From assembly GCF_000521215.1 (NCBI RefSeq), contig NZ_KI928940.1, positions 377,837 to 441,836 on the forward strand: a stretch of 64,000 nt of DNA. Direction: 5' to 3'. Each line of letters opens with the position of its first letter. The stretch's first letter is position 1. This document shows, in pieces, positions 1 to 9,647 of the stretch. The notes under the pieces were generated by a model, which was given only the letters and a program-made list of their open reading frames with translations, was not told where the DNA came from and made no database searches. The translations under genes and the position numbers were made by a program. The DNA is from Labrenzia sp. DG1229. GTDB taxonomy: Bacteria; Pseudomonadota; Alphaproteobacteria; Rhizobiales; Stappiaceae.

Positions 1-239
1 AAACTGCTCATCGCTGAGCCAGAAGAACCCATCAGATATCGACAAACTCCAGTTCAAGAGTTTGAACTCGGACTTCATCTGATTTGCATAGCGACGATAC
101 GGTTCCAAAGCCTAAGCGGATAGCTGCGAGTTCAATAAGAGTCAGGGATTTTTCCTCTGTCCAAGTGCGTTACCGATGTGTTCAGGAAAACAGAGGATGG
201 GCAGCCCGCCGGCTTCTGAGGATCTGTCGTCCGCTTCCG

Positions 240-1526
240 TCAGACGATGCCGCCACCAGCTCCAGAGACCTCCGGCCGCGTTTCTGCGACCGCGGCCCGG
301 TAGCCGGAGGTGCGATAAGTGGCGACGGGATCGATGGCACCGTTTTTCTCAGCTCGCGCCATTGCCAGGATCGGTTCGACATCCGTGCGGAAGGCGCGTT
401 TCAGCGTTGTTGTCGCCATCAGCGCATCATTGTTTTCCTGATGTCCCTCAAGTGCCCGCCGGTCGACCAACAATGCCTGGGCATAGGCGCGCTGGACCTC
501 CATGGCACTGATCATCAGGCTTTCGATCGGATCGGTCACGTTATGGGACTGGTCGAGCATATGCGCCGGATCGAAACCGGGAACATTGCGCGTCTCCGCA
601 TCCACGAGTTCGTTGAAGACCAGAAACAGGCGGTAGGGATCGATGGACCCGGTATCGAGATCGTCGTCGCCGTACTTGCTGTCATTGAAGTGAAATCCGC
701 CGAGCTTTCCGAATTGTATGAGGCGCGCAACGATCATTTCGATATTCACGTTGGGCGCGTGATGGCCAAGATCGACAAGGCAATGTGCCTTGTCTCCGAG
801 TTCCTGCGCGATCAGGTAGTTCGTCCCCCAGTCCTGAACCACGGTTGAATAGAAAGCCGGCTCGAAAATCTTGTGCTCGGTAAACAGCTTCCAATCGTCC
901 GGCAGGGCAGAGTAGATGGTTTTGGTCGATTCCAGGTATCGCTCGAATTGCCTGATGAAATGGGTCTGCCCGGGAAAGTTCGCCCCGTCGCCAATCCAGA
1001 TTGTCAATGCCTTCGAACCGATGGCTTTGCCGATCTCGATGCATTCAAGATTATGGTCAATCGCCTGGCGCCGGGTCGCCGCATCCGTGTGTGTCAGCGA
1101 TCCGAACTTGTAGGAACGGGATTGGTTGTCTTGGTCCTGGAACGTATTGGAATTCATGGCGTCGAAACCGAGGCCGAGCGAAGCCGCCTTGTCTTTCAGG
1201 CTTGCCGGATCTGCCTTGTCCCAGGGGATATGCAATGAAACCCGGGGTGTGGCCCGGGTGAGCTGCTGGATGACGGCACAGTCCTCAAGCTTGTCAAAGA
1301 TGTGACGCGGTTCACCTTTCCCTGGAAAGCGGGCGAACCGCGTACCTCCGGTGCCAACACCCCAGGAAGGAATCGCGACGCCGTACGCGGCAACCTTGTC
1401 CTTGATTTCTTCAATGGCAATTCCCCGGCGATCAAGTTGTTCCCCGAGTGCTTCATAGTCGCGCTTCAGCTCCGCCGAACGCGCATCGTTTTCCTGAGAA
1501 ACAAGAGAGGCGTCGATCATGGTCAT
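240..1526 (-). CDS. rhaI: L-rhamnose isomerase
   Basis: This 428-residue protein resembles the rhizobial/Pseudomonas stutzeri type of L-rhamnose isomerase, a metal-dependent TIM-barrel enzyme that converts L-rhamnose to L-rhamnulose in the cytoplasm. Recognisable blocks are GVAIPSWGVGTGGTRFARF near residue 50, SLHIPWDK near 100, FTEHKIFEPAFYSTVVQDWGT near 220 and GFHFNDSKYGDDDLD near 280, which carry the His, Asp and Glu metal ligands expected of the fold. The ATG at 1526 follows a purine-rich AAGAGA. The gene lies 11 bases downstream of rhaD on the same strand, so the two should be co-transcribed and divergent from rhaR. The family assignment rests on sequence resemblance plus the complete rhamnose context. 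Confidence 0.95.
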   Translation of the reverse strand: MTMIDASLVSQENDARSAELKRDYEALGEQLDRRGIAIEEIKDKVAAYGVAIPSWGVGTGGTRFARFPGKGEPRHIFDKLEDCAVIQQLTRATPRVSLHIPWDKADPASLKDKAASLGLGFDAMNSNTFQDQDNQSRSYKFGSLTHTDAATRRQAIDHNLECIEIGKAIGSKALTIWIGDGANFPGQTHFIRQFERYLESTKTIYSALPDDWKLFTEHKIFEPAFYSTVVQDWGTNYLIAQELGDKAHCLVDLGHHAPNVNIEMIVARLIQFGKLGGFHFNDSKYGDDDLDTGSIDPYRLFLVFNELVDAETRNVPGFDPAHMLDQSHNVTDPIESLMISAMEVQRAYAQALLVDRRALEGHQENNDALMATTTLKRAFRTDVEPILAMARAEKNGAIDPVATYRTSGYRAAVAETRPEVSGAGGGIV

Positions 1527-1537
1527 TGCTGTCTCTT

Positions 1538-3640
1538 TTACCGTGTGAAGGATTGAACGTTGCCGGCGTCGACATTGACGATATTGCCGGTCGACTTTGA
1601 TGAGGCTTCAGACGCAAAGAAATAGGTCGCCTCGGCAATATCTTCTGGAAGGACGGACCGTTTCAGAAGCGACCGCTGCCGGTAGTGATCCTCCAGTTCC
1701 GAAGTGTCCTTGCCATAGGCCTGCGCCCGTTCCTTCAGCCAGTCGCCGGACCAGATTTTCGAGCCGCGCAGGACCGCGTCCGGATTGACCACATTGACAC
1801 GGATGCCGTCCGGTGCTCCTTCCAGTGCCAGGCAGCGCGCCAGATGAATTTCCGAAGCCTTTGCCGTGCAATAGGCACTCGCGCCGGGTGAGGCTGCAAG
1901 GCCATTCTTCGACCCTATGAAGACGATGGAGCCACCCAGGTTCTGTGTTTTCATCATCTGAAACGCAGTGCGCGATACCAGAAAGTAACCCGTCGACAAG
2001 ATGGACATGTTCAGGTTCCACAGATCCAGGGTGGTTTCCTCGATCGGGGCGGAGGAGGCAATACCGGCATTGGACACCAGAAGATCAATGCCGCCAAACT
2101 CCATGGCCGCAGCCACAAATGCCTGCGCAACAGCGTCTTCTTTGGTCACATCCATCACGACGGTGCGCACGACATCCCGTGAATGCCGTGCAATCAGGGT
2201 GTCCGCCGTACGTGTCAGCGCCTCCGCATCGATGTCGGCGAGCACCACACAGGCCCCTTCGCGCAAGAACCGTTCAGCCGTTGCCGAGCCGATACCGCCA
2301 GCCCCTCCGGTGACGAGCGCGATCTTGCCAGCGAGGCTCTTGGGTTGCGGCATGCGTTGCAGCTTTGCTTCTTCAAGGAGCCAGTATTCGATGTCGAAGG
2401 CTTCCTGTTCCTGTAACCCGCAATAGGTGGAAACACTCGACGCGCCGCGCATCACGTTGATGGCGTTGGTGTAGAATTCTCCGGAAATTCGGGCAGTAGC
2501 CTTGTCCTTGGCAAAAGTAATCATGCCGACACCTGGCACAAGGTAGACAACCGCGTTCGGATCACGAAGGGCAGGGCTGTCGTCGTGGCGGCAGCGCTCA
2601 TAATAGGCCGCATAGTCCTTGCGATATGCATCTATCGCGTCTTCAAGCCCGGTCAGTGTCCTGTCCACGTCTGGGTTGGCGGGATCGAATGTAACGACCA
2701 GCGGCCGGATCTTTGTGCGCAGGAAGTGGTCCGGGCAACTGGTGCCGAGCGCCGCAAGGGTCTCCATATCGCTGGAACAGATGAATTCGAGCACGGCGTC
2801 GCTGTCGTCGAAATGACCGACCATGTGTTGCTTGCCTGATATCATTCCCCGAATGGCCGGCATCAGCCGTGCGGCAACCGCGCGACGGTCCGCCGGAGCA
2901 AGGGCCCGGTGCTTCAAACCGCCGAACGCGTCAACGCCATCCGTCTTATTTTCAAACCAGGCGATTGCGCTGTTGATGATTTCCAGCGTTGTCTCATAGC
3001 AGTCTCTTGCATCGTCGGCCCACGTGAAAAGGCCGTGGCTTTCCAAAACGACACCACGTGCGTCAGGGTTCTCAAGACAGAATTTTTCAAGCCAGAGACC
3101 GAGTTCGTAACCAGGCCGCTTCCAGGGAAGCCAGCCTATGTCGTCACCGAATATCTCCTGTGTGATCGCCTTGCTGTCGCTGGCGGCTGCAATCGCTATG
3201 ATGGCGTCCGGGTGCATGTGATCAACGTGTTTTTTCGGAACATAGGCATGCAGGGGCGTGTCGATCGACGCTGCGCGCGAATTGAGATTGAACGTGCAGT
3301 GAGGCAGATAGCCGACCATCTCGTCTTCAAAGTCAACGCCGCGGTATAGCCCTTTCAGCGCATGCAGTTTTTCCATGTAGAGCGTCGCAAATCCATCCAT
3401 TTTGATCGTGCCGACATCTCCGCCCGATCCCTTTACCCAAAGGACTTCCGCCGCCTGGCCGGTCAGAGGATCCGTCTCCATGGCCTTGGCGGACGTGTTG
3501 CCGCCGCCATAGTTGGTGATGCGCTTGTCAGAACCGAGAAGATTGGACCGGTAAAGCAAAAGTTCCGGGTCATTCATGCCAGATGCTTTCCCCTTGTCCC
3601 AAAGATTTTCAAGTCGGGACCCGGCCGTGGAATTCAACAT
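1538..3640 (-). CDS. rhaD: Bifunctional rhamnulose-1-phosphate aldolase / short-chain dehydrogenase
   Basis: A two-domain fusion of about 700 residues. The N-terminal class II aldolase/adducin-like domain (roughly residues 20-380) contains HMHPDAIIAIA and ESHGLF, typical zinc-ligand segments. The C-terminal short-chain dehydrogenase domain (about 425-690) has TGGAGGIG for NAD binding, SNAG, and the catalytic YCTAK. By family knowledge the aldolase splits rhamnulose-1-phosphate to dihydroxyacetone phosphate and L-lactaldehyde, and the dehydrogenase half oxidises the lactaldehyde. I chose the ATG at 3640: it has GGGAGG five bases upstream, whereas the longer reading frame (from 3670) begins before that ribosome site. 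It is first gene of the rhaDI unit, divergent from rhaR. Confidence 0.95.
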   Translation of the reverse strand: MLNSTAGSRLENLWDKGKASGMNDPELLLYRSNLLGSDKRITNYGGGNTSAKAMETDPLTGQAAEVLWVKGSGGDVGTIKMDGFATLYMEKLHALKGLYRGVDFEDEMVGYLPHCTFNLNSRAASIDTPLHAYVPKKHVDHMHPDAIIAIAAASDSKAITQEIFGDDIGWLPWKRPGYELGLWLEKFCLENPDARGVVLESHGLFTWADDARDCYETTLEIINSAIAWFENKTDGVDAFGGLKHRALAPADRRAVAARLMPAIRGMISGKQHMVGHFDDSDAVLEFICSSDMETLAALGTSCPDHFLRTKIRPLVVTFDPANPDVDRTLTGLEDAIDAYRKDYAAYYERCRHDDSPALRDPNAVVYLVPGVGMITFAKDKATARISGEFYTNAINVMRGASSVSTYCGLQEQEAFDIEYWLLEEAKLQRMPQPKSLAGKIALVTGGAGGIGSATAERFLREGACVVLADIDAEALTRTADTLIARHSRDVVRTVVMDVTKEDAVAQAFVAAAMEFGGIDLLVSNAGIASSAPIEETTLDLWNLNMSILSTGYFLVSRTAFQMMKTQNLGGSIVFIGSKNGLAASPGASAYCTAKASEIHLARCLALEGAPDGIRVNVVNPDAVLRGSKIWSGDWLKERAQAYGKDTSELEDHYRQRSLLKRSVLPEDIAEATYFFASEASSKSTGNIVNVDAGNVQSFTR

Positions 3641-3825
3641 CATGTCCTCCCAGTATATGCCTGACGGCATTTGCGTGTTTCGCTAAACCCTCGCTTGATC
3701 CAACCCTCATGTCAATCAAAAACGCGCAAAATCAGTCATATTGCACTGCAAAATGATCAAATATGATGTTTGGTGATTGACAATGAGCGATTTTGGTGAA
3801 AACGTTTGATGACTGGGAGGACTGC
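3641..3825. promoter_or_regulatory. Divergent rha control region
   Basis: This 185-base AT-rich gap separates rhaD (leftward) from rhaR (rightward) and must hold both promoters. A consensus TTGACA lies at 3777-3782, suitable as a -35 box for rhaR, but no good -10 sits at the standard spacing. The segment 3750-3780 is rich in TGATCAAA/TGATGTTT-like repeats, which could be half-sites for the DeoR-family regulator encoded next door. That assignment is inference. Confidence 0.5.
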
Positions 3826-4632
3826 ATGCACGAAAAAGAACGCCACAGGATCATACTATCCGCGGTTCAGGATCGTCCGGTCGTGACGGTGCAGGAGCTC
3901 GTGGCATTGACCGGGGCTTCTGAGGCGACCATACGCCGGGATATTGCACAGCTGCATATGCAGCAGAAGCTTCGCCGAGTGCGTGGTGGCGCGGAATCGA
4001 TCCACCCGCCGCAATTTGTCGGGTTGGCCGGACGACCGTTCAGCGTCAATGAGACAATCAATATTGCTCAAAAACGTGCAATTGCGCTGAAGGCAGTCGA
4101 GCTGTGCGAGGACGGCGATGCGATCATCATAAACGGCGGCACCACGACATTTCAGATGGTGCATCCGCTTGCGACCAAACGCTTGCAGGTGTTCACGAAT
4201 TCATTTCCGATTGCTGAGCATCTTCTGAAGAATTCAAAAAACACCATCATGCTCTCCGGTGGAGTGATCTACCGGGAACAGAATATCATTCTCAGCCCGT
4301 TCGATAACGATGTGACGCGTAATTTTTATGCGAGCCGCATGTTCATGGGTGCGCAGGGCCTTGGTGCGCTCGGCCTCATGGAAGCGGATCCTTTGCTCAT
4401 TCAGGCCGAACAGAAGCTGATCGGTCAGGCTGACGAACTGGTTGTCCTCGCGGACAGCTCGAAATTCAGCGCAAGATCGAGCCTGATCCTGTGCCCGCTC
4501 GATCGCATTTCCACCGTCATCACGGATGACCGGATACCCGACAGTGCGGCCAGCATGCTCGAACAGGCAGATATCAAGGTGATTGTGGCGGACGTCAGTG
4601 CCGCGCAGACCAAGGCGACCTCTAACGGGTAG
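3826..4632 (+). CDS. rhaR: DeoR-family regulator of rhamnose genes
   Basis: A 268-residue DeoR/GlpR-type regulator. The N-terminal helix-turn-helix includes VTVQELVALTGASEATIRRDIAQL, the classical DeoR recognition segment, followed by KLRRVRGGA. The C-terminal half is the DeoR sensor domain (IINGGTTTFQM, FTNSFPIAEHL, LADSSKF), which binds a phosphorylated sugar. The ATG at 3826 is preceded by GGGAGG at five-base spacing, so the 11-residue longer reading is unlikely. It heads the rightward operon rhaRSTPQUK, and in rhizobia the equivalent gene represses both divergent units; I infer the same here. The effector, perhaps rhamnulose or its phosphate, cannot be read from sequence. Confidence 0.88.
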   Translation: MHEKERHRIILSAVQDRPVVTVQELVALTGASEATIRRDIAQLHMQQKLRRVRGGAESIHPPQFVGLAGRPFSVNETINIAQKRAIALKAVELCEDGDAIIINGGTTTFQMVHPLATKRLQVFTNSFPIAEHLLKNSKNTIMLSGGVIYREQNIILSPFDNDVTRNFYASRMFMGAQGLGALGLMEADPLLIQAEQKLIGQADELVVLADSSKFSARSSLILCPLDRISTVITDDRIPDSAASMLEQADIKVIVADVSAAQTKATSNG

Positions 4633-4684
4633 CCGACTTTCTGCCGGACCTTGGGAGGGCCGGCAGTCATACAGGGAGGAAGCA

Positions 4685-5677
4685 ATGAAACTATTCAAGT
4701 CACTGTTGACCGCGACGGCTGTCGCTGCGGTATGTCTTGCCGGACCTGCGCAAGCGGAAGACAAGAGGATCGCACTGGTCGTGAAGGCCCTTGGCATCGG
4801 CTTTTTCGAAGCCGCTGCAAAGGGAGCGGAGGAAGCCGCCAAGGAATTGGGGGATGTTGAAATCATCTACACCGGCCCGACGGACACCACGGCGGAAGGT
4901 CAGATTGAAGTCATCAATGCGCTGATCGCCCAGAAAGTGGATGCAATCGCCATTTCCGCAAACGATCAGGATGCTCTGGTTCCCGCACTGAAGAAGGCCA
5001 TGGATCGGGGTATCACCGTGATTTCCTGGGATTCCGGAGTGGCTCCGGAGGGACGACAGCTTCATCTGAACCCGTCTTCAAATGAGCTGATCGGCAACAT
5101 GATCATCAAGCTTGCTGCCGATAATTTGCCGGATGGAGGCGACGTCGCGGTGCTCTCGGCGTCTGCAACCGCCACGAACCAGAATATCTGGATCGAGGAA
5201 ATGAACAAGGTCAAGGACAACTATCCAGGCATCAATGTCGTCGCCACCGTCTATGGGGACGATCTTGCTGACAAGTCCTACCGCGAAGCACAGGGCCTTA
5301 TGCAGACCTATCCTGATCTCAAGGCAATCATTGCACCGACGTCGGTCGGGATCGTTGCTGCGGCACAGGCTGTTTCAGACGCGGAAAAGGCCGGACAGAT
5401 CAACGTAACCGGTCTCGGTTTGCCGTCCGAGATGGCCGGTCACATCGATTCCGGCGCGTCCAAGTCCTTTGCGATCTGGAACCCCATTGATCTCGGATAC
5501 TCCGCCACCATGCTTGCCTACAATCTTGCGACCGACAAGGCCGAGGCAAAGCCGGGGGGTGAAATTCCGATGGGTCGCATGGGGTCGTTGACCCTGAACG
5601 ACAAGAACGAAGGCGCGATGGCCGATCCGTTCACATACGACAGTTCGAATATCAACGACTTCAAGGACATCTTTTAA
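4685..5677 (+). CDS. rhaS: Rhamnose ABC transporter substrate-binding protein
   Basis: A 330-residue periplasmic binding protein of the type I (RbsB-like) sugar fold. It starts MKLFKSLLTATAVAAVCLAGPAQA, a clear Sec signal peptide cleaved after AQA. The mature part begins with the typical strand KRIALVVKALGIGFFEAAAKG and continues with AISANDQDALVPALKKA and VISWDSGVA. The ATG at 4685 is preceded by AGGGAGGA. It lies 52 bases after rhaR and is followed by a strong stem-loop at 5714-5738 before the ATPase gene. It captures L-rhamnose for the RhaT/P/Q importer; the substrate is inferred from the locus. Confidence 0.93.
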   Translation: MKLFKSLLTATAVAAVCLAGPAQAEDKRIALVVKALGIGFFEAAAKGAEEAAKELGDVEIIYTGPTDTTAEGQIEVINALIAQKVDAIAISANDQDALVPALKKAMDRGITVISWDSGVAPEGRQLHLNPSSNELIGNMIIKLAADNLPDGGDVAVLSASATATNQNIWIEEMNKVKDNYPGINVVATVYGDDLADKSYREAQGLMQTYPDLKAIIAPTSVGIVAAAQAVSDAEKAGQINVTGLGLPSEMAGHIDSGASKSFAIWNPIDLGYSATMLAYNLATDKAEAKPGGEIPMGRMGSLTLNDKNEGAMADPFTYDSSNINDFKDIF

Positions 5678-5713
5678 GTCTGGCCCTGAGCCAGTCTTGA
5701 AGGAATGGTCAAA

Positions 5714-5738
5714 AACCCGGTGCCTTGTGCACCGGGTT
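5714..5738 (+). promoter_or_regulatory. Intercistronic stem-loop after rhaS
   Basis: A perfect 10-bp inverted repeat (AACCCGGTGC / GCACCGGGTT) with a five-base loop lies between rhaS and rhaT. It has no following U-tract. Such structures after a binding-protein gene usually protect the upstream mRNA or cut downstream expression, so more binding protein than ATPase is made; this role is inferred. Confidence 0.75.
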
Positions 5739-5775
5739 CTCCAACACAAACAACACCAGGTTCCAGGACATGGTC

Positions 5776-7329
5776 ATGCTTGCGAATATGCAGGGCGTAA
5801 GTGAAGTGCATTCGCAGTCAGGCGAAAAAATCGAGCCTCTCCTGTCCCTGACGGGGATCTCCAAGTCCTTTCCCGGTGTCAAGGCACTGTCAGATGTTTC
5901 TCTGGAGCTCTATCCTGGAAGAGTAACCGCGCTGGTTGGTGAAAACGGTGCCGGTAAATCGACCATCGTGAAGATCCTGACGGGTATCTATCAGCCGGAC
6001 GAAGGCGAGATCTCGATTGATGGACGACCTGTTACCTTTTCAACCGCGCAGGATGCGGGCGAGGCAGGCGTCACGGCCATTCATCAGGAAACAGTTCTGT
6101 TCGACGACCTGTCGGTTGCAGAGAACATTTTTATCGGCCACGCTCCCAAAACCCGGTTCGGGTTGATTGACCGCGCTGCGATGGCTGAAAAGGCGCGCGC
6201 GTTGCTGGAGCGTGTCGGTGCGCAGATCGATCCGGCGGTTACGTTGAGAGACCTCGGCATTGCCAACAAACACCTCGTTGCAATTGCCCGCGCACTCTCG
6301 ATCGACGCGAAAATCGTCATTATGGACGAACCGACCGCATCGCTGTCCCACAAAGAAATCGAAGAAACATACGAACTCGTTGAGCGGTTGAAAGCGGAAG
6401 GAAAAGCTATCCTTTTCATCAGCCACAAGTTCGATGAAATTTTCCGCATTGCGGACCGCTACACCGTATTCAGGGATGGGCAGATGGTCGGCGCCGGCAG
6501 GATTGATGACATCAATGAAAGGGAACTGGTCAAACTGATGGTCGGCCGCTCTGTCGATCAGGTCTTTCCAAACCGGTCGCCACAGCTTGGTGAGGAAGTC
6601 CTCAGGGTTGTCGGTTATTCGCACCCCACGGAATTCGAGGACATCGGCTTCACGTTGCGAAAAGGAGAAATCCTTGGGTTTTATGGCCTCGTCGGCGCGG
6701 GGCGCAGCGAATTCATGCAGGCGTTGTTCGGTATTACCAGACCTTCCAAGGGGGCAATCCGGATTGACGATGAAATTGCAGTCATCCGCGATCCGAACGC
6801 GGCGATCAGACATGGCATCGTCTACGTTCCAGAGGATCGCGGGACGCAGGGAGCCATCAAGGGACTGCCGATTTTTCAAAACATTTCGCTGCCGTCGCTG
6901 AAGGAAACGTCGAAGAATGGTTTCCTGCGGTTGGCTGAGGAATTCAGGCTGGCGAGAGACTACACGCAGCGTCTTGACCTGCGCGCTGCAGCGCTTGACC
7001 AGGATATCGGCGAGCTTTCCGGCGGCAACCAGCAAAAGGTCGTGATCGCAAAATGGCTGGCAACCAAGCCTCGTGTCATCATTCTCGACGAGCCGACCAA
7101 AGGGATCGACATCGGTTCCAAGGCCGCAGTTCACGAATTTATGGCCGAACTTGCCGCCGAAGGTCTGGCGGTGATAATGGTGTCTTCCGAGATCCCCGAA
7201 GTTCTCGGAATGTCTGACCGCGTGATCGTCATGCGGGAAGGGCGCATCGCAGCCGAATTCAATCGTGAAGAGATGACCCCGGAACATCTGGTTCGGGCCG
7301 CTGCCGGCATTGCGGAGGTCCGGACATGA
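5776..7329 (+). CDS. rhaT: Rhamnose ABC transporter ATP-binding protein (two ATPase domains)
   Basis: A duplicated sugar-transport ATPase of about 517 residues (CUT2 class, RbsA/MglA-like). Domain 1 has Walker A GENGAGKST and Walker B VIMDEPTASLS. Domain 2 lacks an intact Walker A (GLVGAGRSE) but has the signature LSGGNQQKV and IILDEPTKGID. This asymmetry is normal for the class. I prefer the ATG at 5776 (AGGA seven bases upstream); the ATG at 5770 is nearly as good and adds two residues. Its stop overlaps the rhaP start in ATGA, indicating translational coupling. It energises import through RhaP and RhaQ. Confidence 0.93.
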   Translation: MLANMQGVSEVHSQSGEKIEPLLSLTGISKSFPGVKALSDVSLELYPGRVTALVGENGAGKSTIVKILTGIYQPDEGEISIDGRPVTFSTAQDAGEAGVTAIHQETVLFDDLSVAENIFIGHAPKTRFGLIDRAAMAEKARALLERVGAQIDPAVTLRDLGIANKHLVAIARALSIDAKIVIMDEPTASLSHKEIEETYELVERLKAEGKAILFISHKFDEIFRIADRYTVFRDGQMVGAGRIDDINERELVKLMVGRSVDQVFPNRSPQLGEEVLRVVGYSHPTEFEDIGFTLRKGEILGFYGLVGAGRSEFMQALFGITRPSKGAIRIDDEIAVIRDPNAAIRHGIVYVPEDRGTQGAIKGLPIFQNISLPSLKETSKNGFLRLAEEFRLARDYTQRLDLRAAALDQDIGELSGGNQQKVVIAKWLATKPRVIILDEPTKGIDIGSKAAVHEFMAELAAEGLAVIMVSSEIPEVLGMSDRVIVMREGRIAAEFNREEMTPEHLVRAAAGIAEVRT

Positions 7330-8309
7330 CCTGGTCCGGCTGGAAATCCCGCGAAGTGATCCTGGCAGGTGCAATCGTTCTTCTCGTCGGCATGATCGCA
7401 TCAAGGTTCCCGGCTTTCATTGCGCCGTCCAACCTTGCCAATGTCTTCAACGATACCTCTCCCTTGATCATACTTGCGCTTGGGCAGATGGTGGTGATCG
7501 TAACCCGTTGTATCGACCTGTCCGTTGCCGCCAACCTCGCTTTGACCGGAATGGCGGTCGCGATGCTGAACACCGCCATGCCCGATTTGCCGGTTCCGTT
7601 CATACTCGCAATCGCGATTGGTCTAGGTTCCCTGATGGGGCTCCTCAATGGCCTTCTTGTCTGGAAGCTGAGCATTCCACCAATCGTCGTTACTCTTGGT
7701 ACTATGACAATTTACCGGGGGGTCATCTTTCTGATTTCCGGAGGCGAGTGGATAAACGCGCACGAAATGAGCGATTCCTTCAAGTCTTTCCCGCGTGAGA
7801 CAATTCTCGAATTGCCCGTGCTGTCCTGGATCGCCATCCTCGTTGTTCTGGCCTTTGTCGTTCTGGTGGGACGAACGGCTCTCGGCAGGGCCTTCTTCGC
7901 AGTTGGCGGCAATCCGCATGCCGCCGTCTATACCGGCATCAATGTCGGCCAGACACAATGCGCGGCCTATGTGATTTCCGGAGCCCTGGCCGGTTTGACC
8001 GGGTACCTCTGGGTGGCGCGTTACGCGGTGGCCTATGTCGACATTGCCGGTGGTTTTGAGCTGGAAGTCGTTGCGGCTTGTGTAATCGGTGGCATATCGA
8101 TCGCCGGTGGTATCGGATCGGTTGGCGGGGCATTGCTTGGTGCGCTGTTTCTCGGCATCGTCAAGAATGCTCTGCCAGTCATAAACATTTCACCTTTCTG
8201 GCAACTCGCCATATCCGGTAGCGCGATCATCATCGCCGTTGCCTTCAACGCGACGTCAAGCCGGTCCAAGGGCCGTGTGATATTGAAAAAAGCGGAGCAT
8301 GCAACATGA
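7326..8309 (+). CDS. rhaP: Rhamnose ABC transporter permease
   Basis: A 327-residue hydrophobic protein with eight to ten predicted membrane helices and the CUT2 permease signatures TRCIDLSVAANLALTGM and VAACVIGGISIAGGIGSVGGALLGAL. It begins directly in the ATGA overlap with rhaT and itself overlaps rhaQ by four bases, so the three are coupled. It forms one half of the heterodimeric inner-membrane channel with RhaQ. Confidence 0.93.
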   Translation: MTWSGWKSREVILAGAIVLLVGMIASRFPAFIAPSNLANVFNDTSPLIILALGQMVVIVTRCIDLSVAANLALTGMAVAMLNTAMPDLPVPFILAIAIGLGSLMGLLNGLLVWKLSIPPIVVTLGTMTIYRGVIFLISGGEWINAHEMSDSFKSFPRETILELPVLSWIAILVVLAFVVLVGRTALGRAFFAVGGNPHAAVYTGINVGQTQCAAYVISGALAGLTGYLWVARYAVAYVDIAGGFELEVVAACVIGGISIAGGIGSVGGALLGALFLGIVKNALPVINISPFWQLAISGSAIIIAVAFNATSSRSKGRVILKKAEHAT

Positions 8310-9322
8310 GTGTCACCGCAAACGAGACCGGCAGCATTGAGCGCCAGATTCCGGACCGGCTGAAGTCTCCGGCGCAACGCTTCCTGGCGAGTTGGGAACT
8401 GCTCCTGCTTGGTGTCGCGGTGGCGGTATTCACATTGAACAGTTTCGCGTCGCCCTATTTCCTTGATGCCTGGAATCTCTCCGACGCGACCTACAACTTC
8501 ACCGAAAAAGCGATGATTGCCTTTGCGATGGCACTTCTGATCATTTCAGGTGAAATCGATCTCTCGGTCGCCTCGATCATCGCACTTGCTTCAACAGCAA
8601 TGGGGTTTGCGGTTCAGATGGGAGCCGATACGTCGGTTCTGATCCTCGTCGGCGTTGGTGTCGGGCTTTTGTGCGGTGCCTTCAATGGTGTGCTCGTGAC
8701 CGGCCTCGGGTTGCCGTCCATTGTGGTTACCATTGGTACAATGAGCCTGTTTCGCGGCATTTCCTACATCGTGCTGGGTGACAAGGCCTACACGGGATAC
8801 CCGTCCAGCTTCGCATTCTTCGGACAAGGATATGTCTGGTGGGTGGTTTCGTTTGAATTCGTGCTGTTCGTCCTGTTCGCGATTTTCTTTGCCATTGTTC
8901 TGCACCGCACCAGTTTCGGCCGTCTCGTTTATGCAATCGGCAACAATCCGGTAGGTGCCTTGTTTTCCGGTATTCAGGTGGCGCGGGTCAAATTTGTGTT
9001 GTTCCTGCTGACCGGGGCAATGTCCGGCGTGGCCGCGATCTGTCTGACGTCTCGCCTTGGCGCGACACGTCCTTCAATCGCCTTTGGCTGGGAGCTGGAA
9101 GTCGTGACCATGGTTGTGCTGGGTGGCGTCAGTATTCTTGGCGGAGCCGGATCAATCCCTGGAGTGGTGATAGCGGCATTCGTTATGGGCATGGTCACGT
9201 TCGGTTTCGGTCTGTTGAACGTTCCAGGCATAGTCATGTCGATATTCATCGGATTGCTGTTGATTGCCGTCATAGCCCTGCCTCGTATCGCACGACAGGT
9301 TCTTGCTCGGGGAAGGGGGTGA
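8306..9322 (+). CDS. rhaQ: Rhamnose ABC transporter permease
   Basis: The second CUT2 permease, 338 residues, with the same core blocks as RhaP: ISGEIDLSVASIIALAS, GLPSIVVTIGTMSLFRGISYI and VTMVVLGGVSILGGAGSIPGVV. It starts in an ATGA overlap with rhaP and ends four bases before the mutarotase gene. RhaP and RhaQ are paralogues rather than copies, as is usual for rhizobial rhamnose importers. Confidence 0.93.
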   Translation: MSVTANETGSIERQIPDRLKSPAQRFLASWELLLLGVAVAVFTLNSFASPYFLDAWNLSDATYNFTEKAMIAFAMALLIISGEIDLSVASIIALASTAMGFAVQMGADTSVLILVGVGVGLLCGAFNGVLVTGLGLPSIVVTIGTMSLFRGISYIVLGDKAYTGYPSSFAFFGQGYVWWVVSFEFVLFVLFAIFFAIVLHRTSFGRLVYAIGNNPVGALFSGIQVARVKFVLFLLTGAMSGVAAICLTSRLGATRPSIAFGWELEVVTMVVLGGVSILGGAGSIPGVVIAAFVMGMVTFGFGLLNVPGIVMSIFIGLLLIAVIALPRIARQVLARGRG

Positions 9323-9326
9323 TTTC

Positions 9327-9641
9327 ATGGAAAAACTGGCCTTCAAGATGATCCTCAATCCTGGAATGGAAGCGGAATACAAGAAACGGCACGATGAAAT
9401 CTGGCCTGAACTGGCCGCACTGCTGAAGTCTGCCGGAATTCGTGACTATTCAATCCATCTCGACCGGGACACCAACATTCTGTTTGGGGTGTTGTGGCGT
9501 GAGGACGGGCATAAGATGGACGACCTGCCGGAGCACCCGGTCATGCAAAAGTGGTGGGCCCATATGGCGGACATCATGGTTTCCCAACCGGATAACAAGC
9601 CGGTGGTGAAGGAACTCGAAACCGTCTTTCATCTGGATTGA
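9327..9641 (+). CDS. rhaU: L-rhamnose mutarotase
   Basis: A 104-residue cytoplasmic protein of the RhaM/RhaU family, the same length as the E. coli enzyme. It interconverts alpha and beta anomers of L-rhamnose so that imported sugar can enter the isomerase. Family blocks seen are FKMILNPGMEAEYKKRHDEIWPEL near the start (with the active-site His), YSIHLD, and WWAHMADIM. I chose the ATG at 9327 because AGGGGGTGA lies upstream at good spacing and the family starts here; the in-frame ATG at 9303 overlaps rhaQ and adds eight atypical residues. It is also called rhaM. Confidence 0.93.
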   Translation: MEKLAFKMILNPGMEAEYKKRHDEIWPELAALLKSAGIRDYSIHLDRDTNILFGVLWREDGHKMDDLPEHPVMQKWWAHMADIMVSQPDNKPVVKELETVFHLD

Positions 9642-9647
9642 TATCAA

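Noticed and set aside
84..848. 254-codon rightward frame
   Set aside because: It is antisense to the 3' part of rhaI and shows no domain.
6040..7404. 454-codon leftward reading frame
   Set aside because: It lies wholly antisense to rhaT, whose ATPase motifs are unmistakable. The frame's composition (Arg/Asp/Phe/Cys scatter) fits no domain.
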